Shown here piece after piece: positions 34,863 to 45,652 of a DNA stretch of 64,000 nt. The stretch is from Paracamarosporium sp. OC-R06-R3 (lineage: Eukaryota; Ascomycota; Dothideomycetes; Pleosporales; Didymosphaeriaceae), in the NCBI GenBank assembly GCA_019828545.1, contig JACVRA010000139.1, forward strand, positions 85,554 through 149,553, read 5' to 3'. Position numbers and translations under genes: made by a program. Under the pieces are notes generated by a model. It worked only from the letters and a program-made list of their open reading frames with translations, did no database searches and was not told the origin of the DNA. Position 1 is the first letter of the stretch, and the number at the start of each line of letters is the position of its first letter.

Positions 34863-35852
34863 CTAACCTTCCGACCATTCTCGATCCCAGTCTACCTGCT
34901 TCACAGGATTACCAACGCTGACCCAGCCTGGCCAATCGTCCGAGACCTCGGCACGTATCCACAGCCGTTCGAATACGCGCAATCCCAACATCCTCCACTC
35001 TCCTACCTCCGTCCGAGGATCCATTTCCGCCTCTAAAGTAACAATCTGAATTCTAAGATCGCTAGTTGTCGTTGCACGACTATTGAAACCCGCAAACCAG
35101 TATATTGTCTTCGTCTCACCAGCGAGCAAAATCTGCAGTTCGGTCCTTCTTGCATTCTTCTTCCCAACCCCAATCTCTTCCAAAAAGCGATAATGTCGCT
35201 GTGCATGTCGTAGGAACTTGTTGAAAAGAAAGCGCTGGAGAGGTTTCAGGTGGTACAATTTTCGGTCAATCTTCTTTGTTTGTAATCGAGGTGACTTGAG
35301 AACGCATGCAGTTTCGTGCTGCGCGTACACCTCCTCTATCGTACAGTTTGGCTTGCAGTGTGGAACATCAGACGAGCGTCGGCCGACAAGCGTTTGTAAA
35401 ATCCGGCGAAACATAGTCCAGAATGGTGAGATAGTCATGATAACAAAGTCAGAGTAGGAGACGATAAGACGCGGCGGTGATCGCTGACATCTTCTGAGTC
35501 CAGAAGTGAGGATGGCGTGTGCTTCCAAGTTGATCGTGCGGCATGTGGAGAGGAGGGCAACGCCGGGAACAGAAGGGATAACTAAGGTGGCGATACCTGG
35601 ATGCGGAGAGTCAGTATTACAATTTCACATACGAGAACTCGTTTCATCCATGGCAACCTAGGAGCATCACGTGGGCAACGAACCAGGTTTGAAGACGGTA
35701 GCCTCGGGATCCGTAGAGCAGTATTCATACTGGTTATCACCAGTATAGAGGATTAAGTTACGAATTTCAAATACGAGATGTTCATAGATGATAAGGCGAA
35801 TTTCTTTTGGTAGGGACATAAATGGGAATGGCGCAGTAGTTGCGGAGCACAT
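34863..35852 (-). CDS. 2EXR/F-box-like domain protein
   Basis: Two exons (35684-35852 and 34863-35596) give 300 residues. The N-terminus FMSLPKEIRLIIYEHLVFE is the F-box-like 2EXR motif (short hydrophobic, P-x-E-I-R, I-Y/W) found in large expanded families of filamentous ascomycetes. After the splice the protein reads VPGVALLSTCRTINLEAHAIL, the usual second block of these proteins (STCR-x-I-N-x-E-A). The rest has no known domain. The donor GTTCGT is weak, but the downstream acceptor and the phase fit. The family function is unproven and adaptor roles are assumed from the F-box similarity. It is the second F-box-type gene in 4 kb on the same strand. Confidence 0.65.
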
Positions 35853-37958
35853 TGTTCGTGATGTAGGAGGTTGAAGCGGTAGACGATTAGAATGACTTGC
35901 TAACGGTCTTAAGAAAGCTGTCCGATAAGACTAAGTAGTAATTGGAGTCAAAGGTCATATGTGAGTGGAGTTGTCATCTGGTAACACAGATGTGAGCTGT
36001 CCGCACTAATGTGCTGATGCCCATGCACGTGCTAGGCAGCAACATCTTCCACATAATAACATATAACTTTAACCATAATTACTTCATCTATTGTTAAACT
36101 AATGGCTTATTCTTGTCACTCTTAGTTCGTTGAGTACGGATGCAATGATTGACTCCATTTGTGACCGGTGCTCACGTGACCAATGTGCCGTGAACCCAGG
36201 TTTGGCCCTAGAACGCCAACAAAGTCATCCGTGACAATGACACAGACCATTCACTACGTCCGTAATTGTAGATTTAGCGGAGAAGAAGCAGGTGAATTGG
36301 ACGCCTCTGAGGGGAGCAGCAACTATTTGTATGAGTGGGTGCCATGAACCCGAAGTTCAATTTGTGCTGCTTTTGAAACAACCACATACTGATCAGCACA
36401 AGATCTGAATCCCTACTAAACTCAAACATCGAAATCAGGTGAGGAGCTATGGCTTTAGATCCAAGCATGACGCGTTCACCGTCATCATTATCTAATTTCA
36501 ATGTGAATATCTAAAAGATAGTAGGATATTATGGCCTTCGAATCCGAAGGACCGTCAGCATTTTCTCGGAAGCCGCAGCTAATTTAAAATGAGGTCATTT
36601 CCGTGCAGGGGTGGTAGGTAACAGAAACACGACACCTTTCTTTCAGTATATCGTGCGTAGTTTCGCCATGTACGACATACAGTTTCACCGGTAGTGAAAT
36701 GTTGTAGGTGAATAGCTTCTAGTGGCCTCAAACAATACTTGCAATTAAAATGTTTATAGAGAACGCTTTCCTACACACTCGCCCCAATGAGAACATGGTA
36801 GGCTAGGAGAGAACGGCTAGCTACGCATGCCCCAAGGGATAGCACATATTTTGTTCAAGGCTCCGACGAGTCTAAGAGCCGTTACACGTCGGTATGGCCG
36901 GAGATCGCCCCTTACCATCAATGTTCAAGGGTCTTCTCAACAAAAAGCATTGTAATCGAATTCTAGTGGGAGCGTTTTCTTTGTCGAAGGCCTGAGATTT
37001 ACGCATTATCTGCCAGTAGACATTAAAACTACTGTTCAGAACGGTTCTGGTGTATGCTGGTAGGCTAGACATACTGTGCTAGCAAACAGTGAAGGATGAG
37101 TATAAATTCTCGTAGTCATCCAAAATATACCTTCTAATCATACAGCATGCATTTCACTCAAACATGAGTCTATTATACTTTGACATAAAAAATAAGGTGC
37201 AGGCCTGTGAGATTGTCGTAAATGGTTACCGTTGGCGCCGTTTTCTGTGGTCTGATCGCTCTTGACCAGGTTGTGCTGTCACTCATGATCGCGCATCGGA
37301 GGAGTCTTACACCGACATTCCAACAGTCCCCTGGAACCACCGTGCACGCGATTGCCACAAGGTCCACGAAGACTTTTCCAATTATGCACGGACCTGGATG
37401 CTTGTCTGCCTCAACCTTTATGAAGCAAAATTACATGTAGGGTGAATTGAACTCTAATTAGACCATGCCAATTTACACTACAGATCGTCGCTCGAACATT
37501 GAGATCTGTATAAGCTGAGCTCATACATCATTGCTGTAAACTTCAAGTGTGCGAATGTTTATTAGGTTGATAATTCTGCCGGTTGCACGATACAAGGGAG
37601 CCCTTCGGCACCACATCGAACCCGGCTCTATCAGGGACTATCAACAAGCTTGGTAATAGCCATGTGCTACAACTCAAGACCTTACGTATTCAGAACACTA
37701 TATGCCATTGTCGCGGATGATGGAATGGAGTGCGCGGCCTCATGGTCAGGACGCGCACTTCATTCCACGGCGGTGGTTTAGCATGAGGAATCGGTTCTCA
37801 ACGGTCAATTATGTGGACCAAAGATCTACAAATACCAAATGCTCTGGAGGGATATAAAGCTCTCTATCGACGTCTCTCGGTGTCAATCACTGAGACAAGC
37901 GAATCTTGCAACTCTATACTCACATTCAAACGACTACTCTTCAAAAATACCTCTCATT
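35853..37958. other. Gene-poor tract of 2.1 kb
   Basis: Stop-rich in all frames with no protein-like segment. The last 110 bp contain GATATAAAGC at about 37850, a likely TATA box for the secreted protein gene at 37959. No repeat structure was recognised. Confidence 0.45.
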
Positions 37959-38477
37959 ATGCGTGTTTCCATGATCATACTCGTGGCTCTGTTGACCGTC
38001 ACCTATGCGATTCCCAATTTTGCCTCCAATGAAATCGCTCTTGTTCTACGTGAGGAGGCAACGGCCGACAAGCCTGCAAACACCAACATTGATGCAGGTA
38101 AAGACCACAAGCTTCATCACAGCGATAAAGAAAAGGACTCCAAGCACGAACACCACAAGGATTGCGAAAAACACAAGAAAGGTGCCGACAAGAAGGGCTC
38201 GGACAAGAAAGACTCGCACGATGTAGCTGCTCGGCATGCTAAATCTGAAGATGCCCATAAGACCTGGCGATCTCACAAGCTCGAGGATGCCCACAAAACT
38301 TCGACGTCCCAAGAGCCCGAAGGAACTTATAAGCCCAAGGATAAGGATCACCATGACAACAAAGAGCATTATCACTATCACCACCATCACCATCACGACG
38401 GCGATAAAACTTACAGCAATAAGACTCACACGAGCACGTATGGACCGGCAAAAACCACTGAGAAGCCTTTGATGTAG
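37959..38477 (+). CDS. Secreted histidine/lysine-rich protein
   Basis: Intronless, 172 residues. I chose the Met at 37959 over the in-frame Met at 37839 because it starts a standard signal peptide (MRVSMIILVALLTVTYAIP) and has a TATA box about 110 bp upstream. The mature protein is very hydrophilic: many Lys/Asp/His triplets (DHKLHHSDKEKDSKHEHHKD), two copies of EDAHKT, and a His cluster near the C-terminus (YHYHHHHHHDGD). There is a single cysteine. No catalytic domain is visible, and the protein is probably disordered. His-rich secreted proteins can bind Zn, Cu or Ni, so a metal-binding or cell-wall role is possible. This is inference from composition only. Confidence 0.65.
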   Translation: MRVSMIILVALLTVTYAIPNFASNEIALVLREEATADKPANTNIDAGKDHKLHHSDKEKDSKHEHHKDCEKHKKGADKKGSDKKDSHDVAARHAKSEDAHKTWRSHKLEDAHKTSTSQEPEGTYKPKDKDHHDNKEHYHYHHHHHHDGDKTYSNKTHTSTYGPAKTTEKPLM

Positions 38478-39281
38478 GAGATGGGAGTGAGCTGGAGCAT
38501 GTCTGCGAGGGAGAAAATGGTACAGGGCTAGTGGTAGAGGTGTGCAGAGGGGAAGGATACAAACACAGTTTGGCTTGAGCTATTATTTACACTCGCTTAC
38601 TATTCCGTTGATCGAATTTTTGAATCTTTTTTCAGTTCTCCTTGGGTTATGTCTAGCCTGTGCTGGATGTATCCTGCTAGAAGTACCTTCAGTTTTGCTT
38701 CAGCAAGTATGTCAGGGATTCATTACGTAAACATGTGTAGACTGATATAAATCAGCAGTCTTCCTTGGTGATGTTCCTTTATGCTTGTTGCTTTCTGCAC
38801 GCGCTTCCTTGAGTGGCATACAATATTAGCTCTACAAATGTGGCCAATGAATTATGACACGGTGTATATGCGGCCTAGTTAAAAATTTGAGTAATTATTG
38901 GACTATTTACTGTCTGTGAATAGTCGTCTACCACTGGAAGGATGATAACCAACATGTCTCAGATAGTACGGTACCATTAATGAACAAGAGTAGCGCTCAA
39001 CATGAGACGTGATGTTTGAATCGATAAGGGTTACACGACTGTCAGTTATAATGGAAAAGCGATGTTCACAGTTATTGTAACGCTCGTTTTGTCATGACAT
39101 CACACAATCAGCAAGGAAGTCGTTTTAGAAGTTGTTTATTCTTGGGTCTACTTAATGAATTAATTAGCAGAGGTAAGAAAGATTGCTCCGGTTGTTGTGC
39201 TAGAACGTTTTTCTAGGCCTAGGCATGAGATATGTGTGTACCTAGTCCTGATGTCGTGACACGAACACATCGAATCATGAC
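38478..39281. other. Intergenic, no gene seen
   Basis: Shared 3' region of two convergent secreted-protein genes, AT-richer than its surroundings, with no coding or repeat feature I can support. Confidence 0.45.
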
Positions 39282-39803
39282 TCAAGCCGTACAGTTCGTT
39301 GGTCTGAAGATGCCAAGGTCGTAAAGCCAGGCACCGCTGTTGAACTCCGAGTACACGGTGTCGATCAGGAACGGCTCTTTACCCCCACAATACGAAGTCT
39401 CCAACACGATGATGCCAGTAACCTGTTGTTCCGGCTGAACGAATCCTGGCGTAACTGATTTCCAACGCAGGGTAACAGTCTCGCAGTTGTACCAGATGTT
39501 GAGGATCTGGAATGGGATACTAGGCTGGGAGCCCTGGCCGACTTGAAATTGCTCAAGAGAGGAGAAAGTGGCAGATCCAAGAGGTTGAGGTCCGTTAGGG
39601 CATCCATTGTTGATCAACTCATTGACGCTGTCGGAGTAGTCGTGGAAGTTTTTGGAGAGAACCCTTGCAGCTGTCGCATTGCTGTAGTCGGTAATGGTGC
39701 TTCTGAAGTTGTTTGCGACTCGGTTGGCGGTGTTGTTGGTCAGACAGTGGGAAGCTACTGCGCCCAACGCAAAGGAGGCAATGGCAAAGAGTGTGGAACG
39801 CAT
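39282..39803 (-). CDS. Secreted NTF2-like domain protein
   Basis: Intronless, 173 residues. It begins with a signal peptide (MRSTLFAIASFALGAVAS). The mature part, LTNNTANRVANNFRSTIT, then LSKNFHDYSDSVNELINNGC, and later IWYNCETVTLRWKS, has the helix-then-curved-sheet order of the NTF2-like fold. This fold is common in small secreted proteins of filamentous ascomycetes. Cys residues at the N-terminus, middle and C-terminal end could form two or three disulfides. It contains potential N-glycosylation sites (NNT, NAT, NCT). No catalytic residues can be assigned. An effector or extracellular binding role is possible but unproven. Confidence 0.72.
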   Translation of the reverse strand: MRSTLFAIASFALGAVASHCLTNNTANRVANNFRSTITDYSNATAARVLSKNFHDYSDSVNELINNGCPNGPQPLGSATFSSLEQFQVGQGSQPSIPFQILNIWYNCETVTLRWKSVTPGFVQPEQQVTGIIVLETSYCGGKEPFLIDTVYSEFNSGAWLYDLGIFRPTNCTA

Positions 39804-40678
39804 AGTAAAGAATGTCTGATTCTCTTCGAAGTCGAAATGTAGCGATGAGTTGTAGAAGCAGAGACTGAACGAAAGATCTCGTTAGGGAACAGCAGATGAA
39901 TTAAGGACGTGATAGCCAGGAGTTTTGTGCTTGCGATAAAGCTGAAAGGCGTCGAGACCGGGCTTAATGTATCATGACGATCAGCGTACCGCTTTGGCTC
40001 GCTCCGCGGTATAGCCCATTACAGCAGCGTGTACGCGACGGTGGTTGCTCCGACGAACTAGCTCTACAATCCACCGGTACGCGAACTGCTCCGAACACTT
40101 CAAAATTCTATTTTCAGTTCGACTGGCTTGGTTAGAATGCGCCCGAGCTCTACCTCTCGTTAGTTTATTGTTGAGGTCAGTGTAGTCGATGTAGACCAGT
40201 CGCTCAATTAGGACAACTATACGCTGGGGCGAATCACAGTTTGGCTCAAAATGGACTAGAGTAGGATTGTCGGGGTAGGTGGCGCCTATGAGAGGACTCA
40301 GCTGAGGGGTCGGAACGGAAGGATGACTGCATGATTGGAGTCATGGATTGATACACTCGCATTGCCTATTGAGACAATGTCGGGCTTGTTTAGGAAAAGA
40401 CAGTTACGTACAGATGGGAGTTTTATGGATGCGTAGACCTAGGCGTGTTACCGAAGGCCATTATGTTTGATCCCGGCTTCATGGGTTGTAGAGTCCCCGA
40501 TATGGCTAGTGTGCTCGTGATAGCGCGTAGACTGGGAAGCCACGGTTGGGCGTCATCGCACCTACCTAGCGCTGCTTTCATCCCACCTCCACGATGAAAT
40601 GCCGACGCTCAATCAATCTCACTACCATCACACGCGCTCATCGCACCCTCCGCTCAAAGTAACGATGCGTAAAGCACG
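39804..40678. other. Intergenic, divergent promoter region
   Basis: It separates two divergently transcribed genes (39803 minus and 40679 plus). No gene, repeat or clear regulatory motif was recognised. Confidence 0.4.
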
Positions 40679-41911
40679 ATGCCGCTTCACACGCCGTCAC
40701 CGCGCCGCTTCCTAGCACCAGCGCCGCCTGCAACCCAGAAACCGAAGCAAAAGCCGCAATCAGGCCTTCGTCATGTAGCTACAACACAGACGCCTAAGTC
40801 AGCGAGCTTCCGTACGCGAGATGCATTCGATGAAGTAGATGGGCCGAAGCGCGTGACACCCGCAAAGCGATTCGTAGTGCAGCCGCCCTCGTCGCGCAAA
40901 ACGCCAAATGTCGGCGAACGAAGAAGAGGCAGAGATCAAGTTGATGACATATGGCCACCGACGCAGGCTACGCCACGACCGAAACCTAGATTTACTAAGG
41001 TGGAGAGCATAGAGACTACGTCTCCGTCATCTTCGGCGAACACGGAGGCTCATCTTGGTGTCCTGCCAAGCGTTGAGCAGTCGTCACTGTCTGTAGAAGA
41101 CGAAGGGCAAGAGGATGAAGATGAAGAAGACGAAATTTTGTTCGTGACTGAGGAGCGCAACAAACGGCGACGGGTGTCTCCGCACCCTTCGAGCTCTCCG
41201 ACTCACACCTATATCGACCCTGCAGCTCTACACGAGCAGTCATCCCCACAGGTAGCTTCTCCCGTATCGCATCGATTCAAAGTACCCGCTCCTCCGCCGA
41301 TAGCCTTTGACGACACACTAGATTTGGCGCCCGACCGCCGAATCAATTCTCGACCGCACTTTATTCTGCCGCATCTCTCACCTTCCCCTACCAAGTCCGT
41401 TGTCCCGCTCCCCGAAACCTTTTCGCCTAGCCGCAAAAACGGGAAGTACACTCCGAACGGTATAGCTTCGACTCTACAGTCATGGATTCACGAGGCGGCG
41501 AGCACAGGTTACACGGCAAATTCCAGCTCAGCCGTAGTTTGGGGAAAGGACAAAGAAGACGGCGTAAAGATAAAATTCAAAGTCCTCAGCGTGACGGGTG
41601 GACAAGGAGGTGACGAAATGGGGGTAGAGTGCTGGCCTGGTGGCGTAATTTTCGTATGCGGCGTCACCGATGTGGGTTTGTGCAATAAGTCTAGAGGTGC
41701 TGGCTTGACGACGCAGACCGAGGGAAACCACGATGGAGACGCTGGCGTTAGGATCATGCTTGCGGGCCAGGGCGGTGCAAAAGGAAAAGGCGGCGTGTGG
41801 GTGAAAAAAGGTGGCGTCGTGGGTGTGAGAGCTCCGGTTTGGGACGTGCATGTTGGCAAGGGAGAACATGCTGAAAAGTGGCTCGTCGGTGTGGAGTGGG
41901 TGGTTCTTTGA
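40679..41911 (+). CDS. Unknown protein, disordered N-terminus and beta-rich C-terminal domain
   Basis: Single exon, 410 residues. The first 250 are Pro/Ser/Arg-rich and disordered with an acidic run (EDEGQEDEDEEDE) followed by a basic NKRRRVSPH nuclear-localisation-like patch. The last 140, from SWIHEAASTGYTAN on, alternate hydrophobic strands with glycine turns (IKFKVLSVTGG, GVIFVCGVTDVG, VRIMLAGQGG, KKGGVVGVRAPVWDVHV) and end in WLVGVEWVVL. The pattern resembles an OB-fold, so a nuclear nucleic-acid-related role can be imagined, but I do not recognise the family. The start is the first Met, 90 bp after a T/C-rich stretch. Confidence 0.65.
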   Translation: MPLHTPSPRRFLAPAPPATQKPKQKPQSGLRHVATTQTPKSASFRTRDAFDEVDGPKRVTPAKRFVVQPPSSRKTPNVGERRRGRDQVDDIWPPTQATPRPKPRFTKVESIETTSPSSSANTEAHLGVLPSVEQSSLSVEDEGQEDEDEEDEILFVTEERNKRRRVSPHPSSSPTHTYIDPAALHEQSSPQVASPVSHRFKVPAPPPIAFDDTLDLAPDRRINSRPHFILPHLSPSPTKSVVPLPETFSPSRKNGKYTPNGIASTLQSWIHEAASTGYTANSSSAVVWGKDKEDGVKIKFKVLSVTGGQGGDEMGVECWPGGVIFVCGVTDVGLCNKSRGAGLTTQTEGNHDGDAGVRIMLAGQGGAKGKGGVWVKKGGVVGVRAPVWDVHVGKGEHAEKWLVGVEWVVL

Positions 41912-42413
41912 CCTCGGTGATATCAGAAAATAAGGCCTCCACGAAGAAGTCGCGAGATGGATCGAGATCAAACATATGTACACCAAGCACCTGACAAATT
42001 TCAAATCACGAGACAAGCACCTGAACCGCAAAAATATCTTGCATACCACGAGTCCTCCTTAGCACAAGTAGTACATATGCAAAAGGCATCGCCTCTTCAT
42101 AGTCGGGCAATACCTTGGCTCGCGACCGCTCAGTTCCCTGGATACGAGGATCCACATCCCGTCGACAAAGTCTGGTCGCGAGACCATCCCCAATACACAC
42201 ATACTCAACATAACTTTACGTCTAGACCTCTGTCGGTGCCTCCGCACCTCCTTCGCTTGACCCACCCCTACACATACTGTTATAAGTCACACACGTCGCA
42301 TCCACGACCGCAACCACCCTTAGGCCTTGTCCTGGATTTTAGTTACTGTTTACCTCGGCACTCATACAATAAAGAGATAGAGATAGAGATTAGATTGGAC
42401 ACCCAAAGAATAC

Positions 42414-43643
42414 ATGGCTGACTCTACTGGTACCGGAGAGCCTGGCTCGGTATCACAGAGTGGAAGTGGTGCTGTGGAAACAAGTCGCCCTGAAAGTTGC
42501 CAAGCTTGCTCTATGGAGGAAGGCGATGCGAATAAGGGCAAATGCAGTGATTGTGAGAATAGAGATAGGGCTCAGTCTAGAGATGAAGTCGAGCTCGAGG
42601 GGGAACCTGAGGCTGACGCAACGGAAGCCGATTTAGTTACGTATAAGGCTGAGAGTAGCGAGAATGAAGCGAGTGAGGAGGAAGGGCCATCTGAGCCAGT
42701 TGTTGGAAGAGCGCTGCGGAGTGGTGCGTCGAACAGAAGGGACGAGCCTCTCGATGCTGTAGTCGTGAAGCATACAAGTAACCGCGAGACGTCACCCCAG
42801 ACCGACAAAACCGACGCGGTCCCCCAACCCAACCTCGAATCCAGACCCACGACGCCAGACACCGTTGCGCCCACAGACGAGACGGAAGCCACCGCATCCA
42901 TACCCAGTCCCAGCTCACGGAGAAATTCCGTCGACACGCCGCCCACGCAACCAACGCATCCACCCTCAGCGTACATCGCCCGCCCAAACAACACCTACCG
43001 ACTACGTACCCTCTACATGCTCCCCGTGCACCTCTCCGCCATCAAAAAAGTTTGGCACACAAAGAGCCTCTTCTACGCCGACGTCGCCCGCCACGCCTCC
43101 CGCTCACCCTACACAGACCGACGCGCCACACCCCCCCGCCCATGGCACACCTCGACCGTCGTCCCTCTGCTCGGCGAGACAAATAGCCGGCCCAGCGTCG
43201 TGCTCACGGGGCCACGATATACGCATCCGACGATGTGTTTCCACACGTGGGAGGACCTGGGCGGCGAGGTGTACGAGGGGCATGAGCTTGTTGTTGCGAT
43301 TCCGGCGTTTGGGTGGAAGGAGAGGGAGAGGGTGAGGAGGGTGGTGAGGAAGGGGTGGGGATATCGTGGGTGTGCGTGTGGGTGGGGCTGGGGGTGCGAG
43401 CAGTGCTATTTTGTGAAGTGGATGAATTATGAGGCTATGAGGGGGTTTGGGGTTTTTGAGGGTAAGAGTGGGGAGAGAGGGGATGGAGATGTGCAGAGGG
43501 ATGAGCAGTCGGTGAAGGTGAGGAAGAGAGGTGTAGAGGGGGATGATTTGAGGAGGGGAAGAGGGGAAGTTGAGGATGGAGAAGAGGAGGAGCAGACAAC
43601 TGAGAGTAGTGATGAGACGGAAGATAGCGGTGCTGAGATGTGA
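42414..43643 (+). CDS. Unknown protein with acidic N-terminus and Cys/Trp motif
   Basis: Single exon, 409 residues. Residues 1-200 are acidic, Ser/Thr/Pro-rich and low-complexity, with a CQACSMEEG...CSDCEN pair of CxxC motifs near the N-terminus. The more ordered part starts at NNTYRLRTLYMLPVHL and includes RYTHPTMCFHTWEDLG and CACGWGWGCEQCYFVKW, a short Cys/Trp-rich segment. The C-terminus is again Glu/Arg-rich. I do not recognise the family. Composition shifts from C-rich to G-rich third positions inside the gene, as in the SLOG-like gene. It follows the previous gene in the same direction, about 500 bp downstream. Confidence 0.6.
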   Translation: MADSTGTGEPGSVSQSGSGAVETSRPESCQACSMEEGDANKGKCSDCENRDRAQSRDEVELEGEPEADATEADLVTYKAESSENEASEEEGPSEPVVGRALRSGASNRRDEPLDAVVVKHTSNRETSPQTDKTDAVPQPNLESRPTTPDTVAPTDETEATASIPSPSSRRNSVDTPPTQPTHPPSAYIARPNNTYRLRTLYMLPVHLSAIKKVWHTKSLFYADVARHASRSPYTDRRATPPRPWHTSTVVPLLGETNSRPSVVLTGPRYTHPTMCFHTWEDLGGEVYEGHELVVAIPAFGWKERERVRRVVRKGWGYRGCACGWGWGCEQCYFVKWMNYEAMRGFGVFEGKSGERGDGDVQRDEQSVKVRKRGVEGDDLRRGRGEVEDGEEEEQTTESSDETEDSGAEM

Positions 43644-45652
43644 TGAGATGGAAGAGAGCGGTGCTGAGATTAATGGAAAGGATGGTTGAGGAGCGCTCCC
43701 GCAGTTGAAGAAAGCGGTGAAGAGCCTTGGTGGGTAGACTGTGAAGAGTACGCAGAAGAAGACCTCGCGCCCAGACGACCTTTTGGGGGGATAGATTTCG
43801 AGCAAGTATATACAGCATTGAGCTCATTTTGTATAAGTGTACGAATAGACACGGATGATCGATCTCTATTTTGATTATTGGAAATGTTGATATGTTAGTG
43901 CTGAGAAATATCGACCGTGGTGTTTCGTGGAGCTATGTTCTCGCTAATGCCCACACGAGTGGTTTTGATATTGGGTGAGGTCGGTGTGATTAGCCTGGGC
44001 ACGTGCGCCTCGGCATGACTTGGAGATACAGATGCTTCGGAATAAATCGGACCCTTTGGCGTTTGTTCTAATCAAAAGAGTCCGATTCAATTTCGTCGCC
44101 CTCTATGAGACTTGGAGTGAATCTTGAAGTTCCGATGCTGTTCATCAAGATTCGGAAACCGATTCTGAACGCAACGGGCGGCATGGCATCGGTGTGTCAT
44201 TGAGATGCATACTGCATAAACAGGAAATTGTAGACGCTATTCATACTCAGCGCCAGAGCTGGATCGATCCTGTGGGCATCTGGGCCGTCTTGCGAGCACC
44301 GCTTCGATGAGGTGCTTGAGGTGGCATGTCGCCTGTGCTCGAATAGGTATGAAGCGCAGCGAGGCGAGCCCCGATCTTGATCCGGACCATATTTTCTGAC
44401 TCGCTGGACAATAGACTACGCCGCACACATGTATTTAGAGAGCGGACACGACTACGGCGGGCAGCAATGACATGTGCGTCGAGTGTTGGGATAGTCAGCC
44501 ACATTGCCACATCCGCCAGAAGCGTCAGGCACTGAGGTTGGGACACGTTCACTGACGGCATTCGTTCGGCAGCCGTATCAGCGATAGACCTCGATAGCCG
44601 CTGCAAATTGCTGGGGCGTCTGGATTACTGGATTACTGGATGCACGTCACCGGTAAGGGCCGGGGATAGATTGCAGGCGGGTGCAGCGCGATCCAAGGCA
44701 GTGCTCGTCGCGGAGAGCGCCCAGTTGTACAACAACGGGCCCTCGACGGGTGCAGCGCAGGTGTCCGTCGCTGTCTCGTCCCACGTTGCGCGGCGCCAGA
44801 GGGAGGCAACATGAGGTTCGCCGGGTCGGCTCGCCCAGTGCCAGTACGGAAGGCACAGCCGAGCGCCACCCCTGCCCCCTTCACGTCCTTCACCCGGCCA
44901 CGTCACTCCACCACTTCATCCTCGTCTCGTCGGGCCCCAAACCTCGTCCCTCTCTTCTAGACGCATGCCCCTGCGTTGCCCGTCCTTCTGCCAGCCCCGG
45001 CGTGCCAGGATGGCGCTGCCGCCCGCCGCTGTCGACCACGATCCCTCGCTCGCGCCGCGCGGGAGGCCGTTGCGAGGCGACCACGACGGCTGCACCACGC
45101 CCAACTAGAAGCCGGTACTATGCAGCTAACACGCAGCGTGGGACGCAGCCCAATGGCCTCAGGCCGTGCGTGCCAGACACCCACTTCCCGGGCCTCCAAT
45201 TCTCTCATCGCGGAGCACGATTAAGTCGTCTTGACGTGGCTCCAATGGCAACAGGCCAAGCCTCGTCTCCCAAATTCCCACCTGTGTGCGGTCACGGGAC
45301 TGCCAACGCGAGGCTTCCGAACCGTTTCCATGTCCTACGTGAGACTTGCATCGACAAGTTCGTCTGCGTGACCATCCGCCTGCAATTCCCTCGTCCCCAC
45401 GTTACAGGCTGTTCGTCTGCCGCCCCCATCGAGCCACGACACCCTCCATACACATGCTTTTCCCTCAGCCGTTTCTTATTCGCTCCCCCACATCCAAATT
45501 CCGTATACCACGTTTTATGTCGCCATTGCGCATCTTCTTTTGTCAATTCCACCCGCAATGGCTCGGAAAAGCCATACACTATAGCTAGCTCGTAGCACAA
45601 GTTATCACATCTTTGGACGCCTACGCTGCGCGATTCATCTCTCTCTCCAACA
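43644..45652. other. Leader/promoter region of the giant gene
   Basis: 2 kb without a supported gene. 44,600-45,500 is GC-rich with overlapping Arg/Pro-rich frames on both strands (for example 44681-45595 plus), which is typical of non-coding GC-rich DNA. The last 150 bp are pyrimidine-rich, as in fungal 5' leaders. Confidence 0.45.

Noticed and set aside
43104..43827. Minus-strand frames of 233 and 130 residues
   Set aside because: They are Pro/Leu/Ser-rich shadows of the Gly/Glu/Arg-rich 3' half of the plus-strand gene at 42414-43643.
44681..45595. Plus-strand frame of 304 residues upstream of the giant gene
   Set aside because: Composition is that of GC-rich random DNA (Arg/Pro/Ser/Cys/His), there is no domain, and frames of equal quality exist on the other strand.
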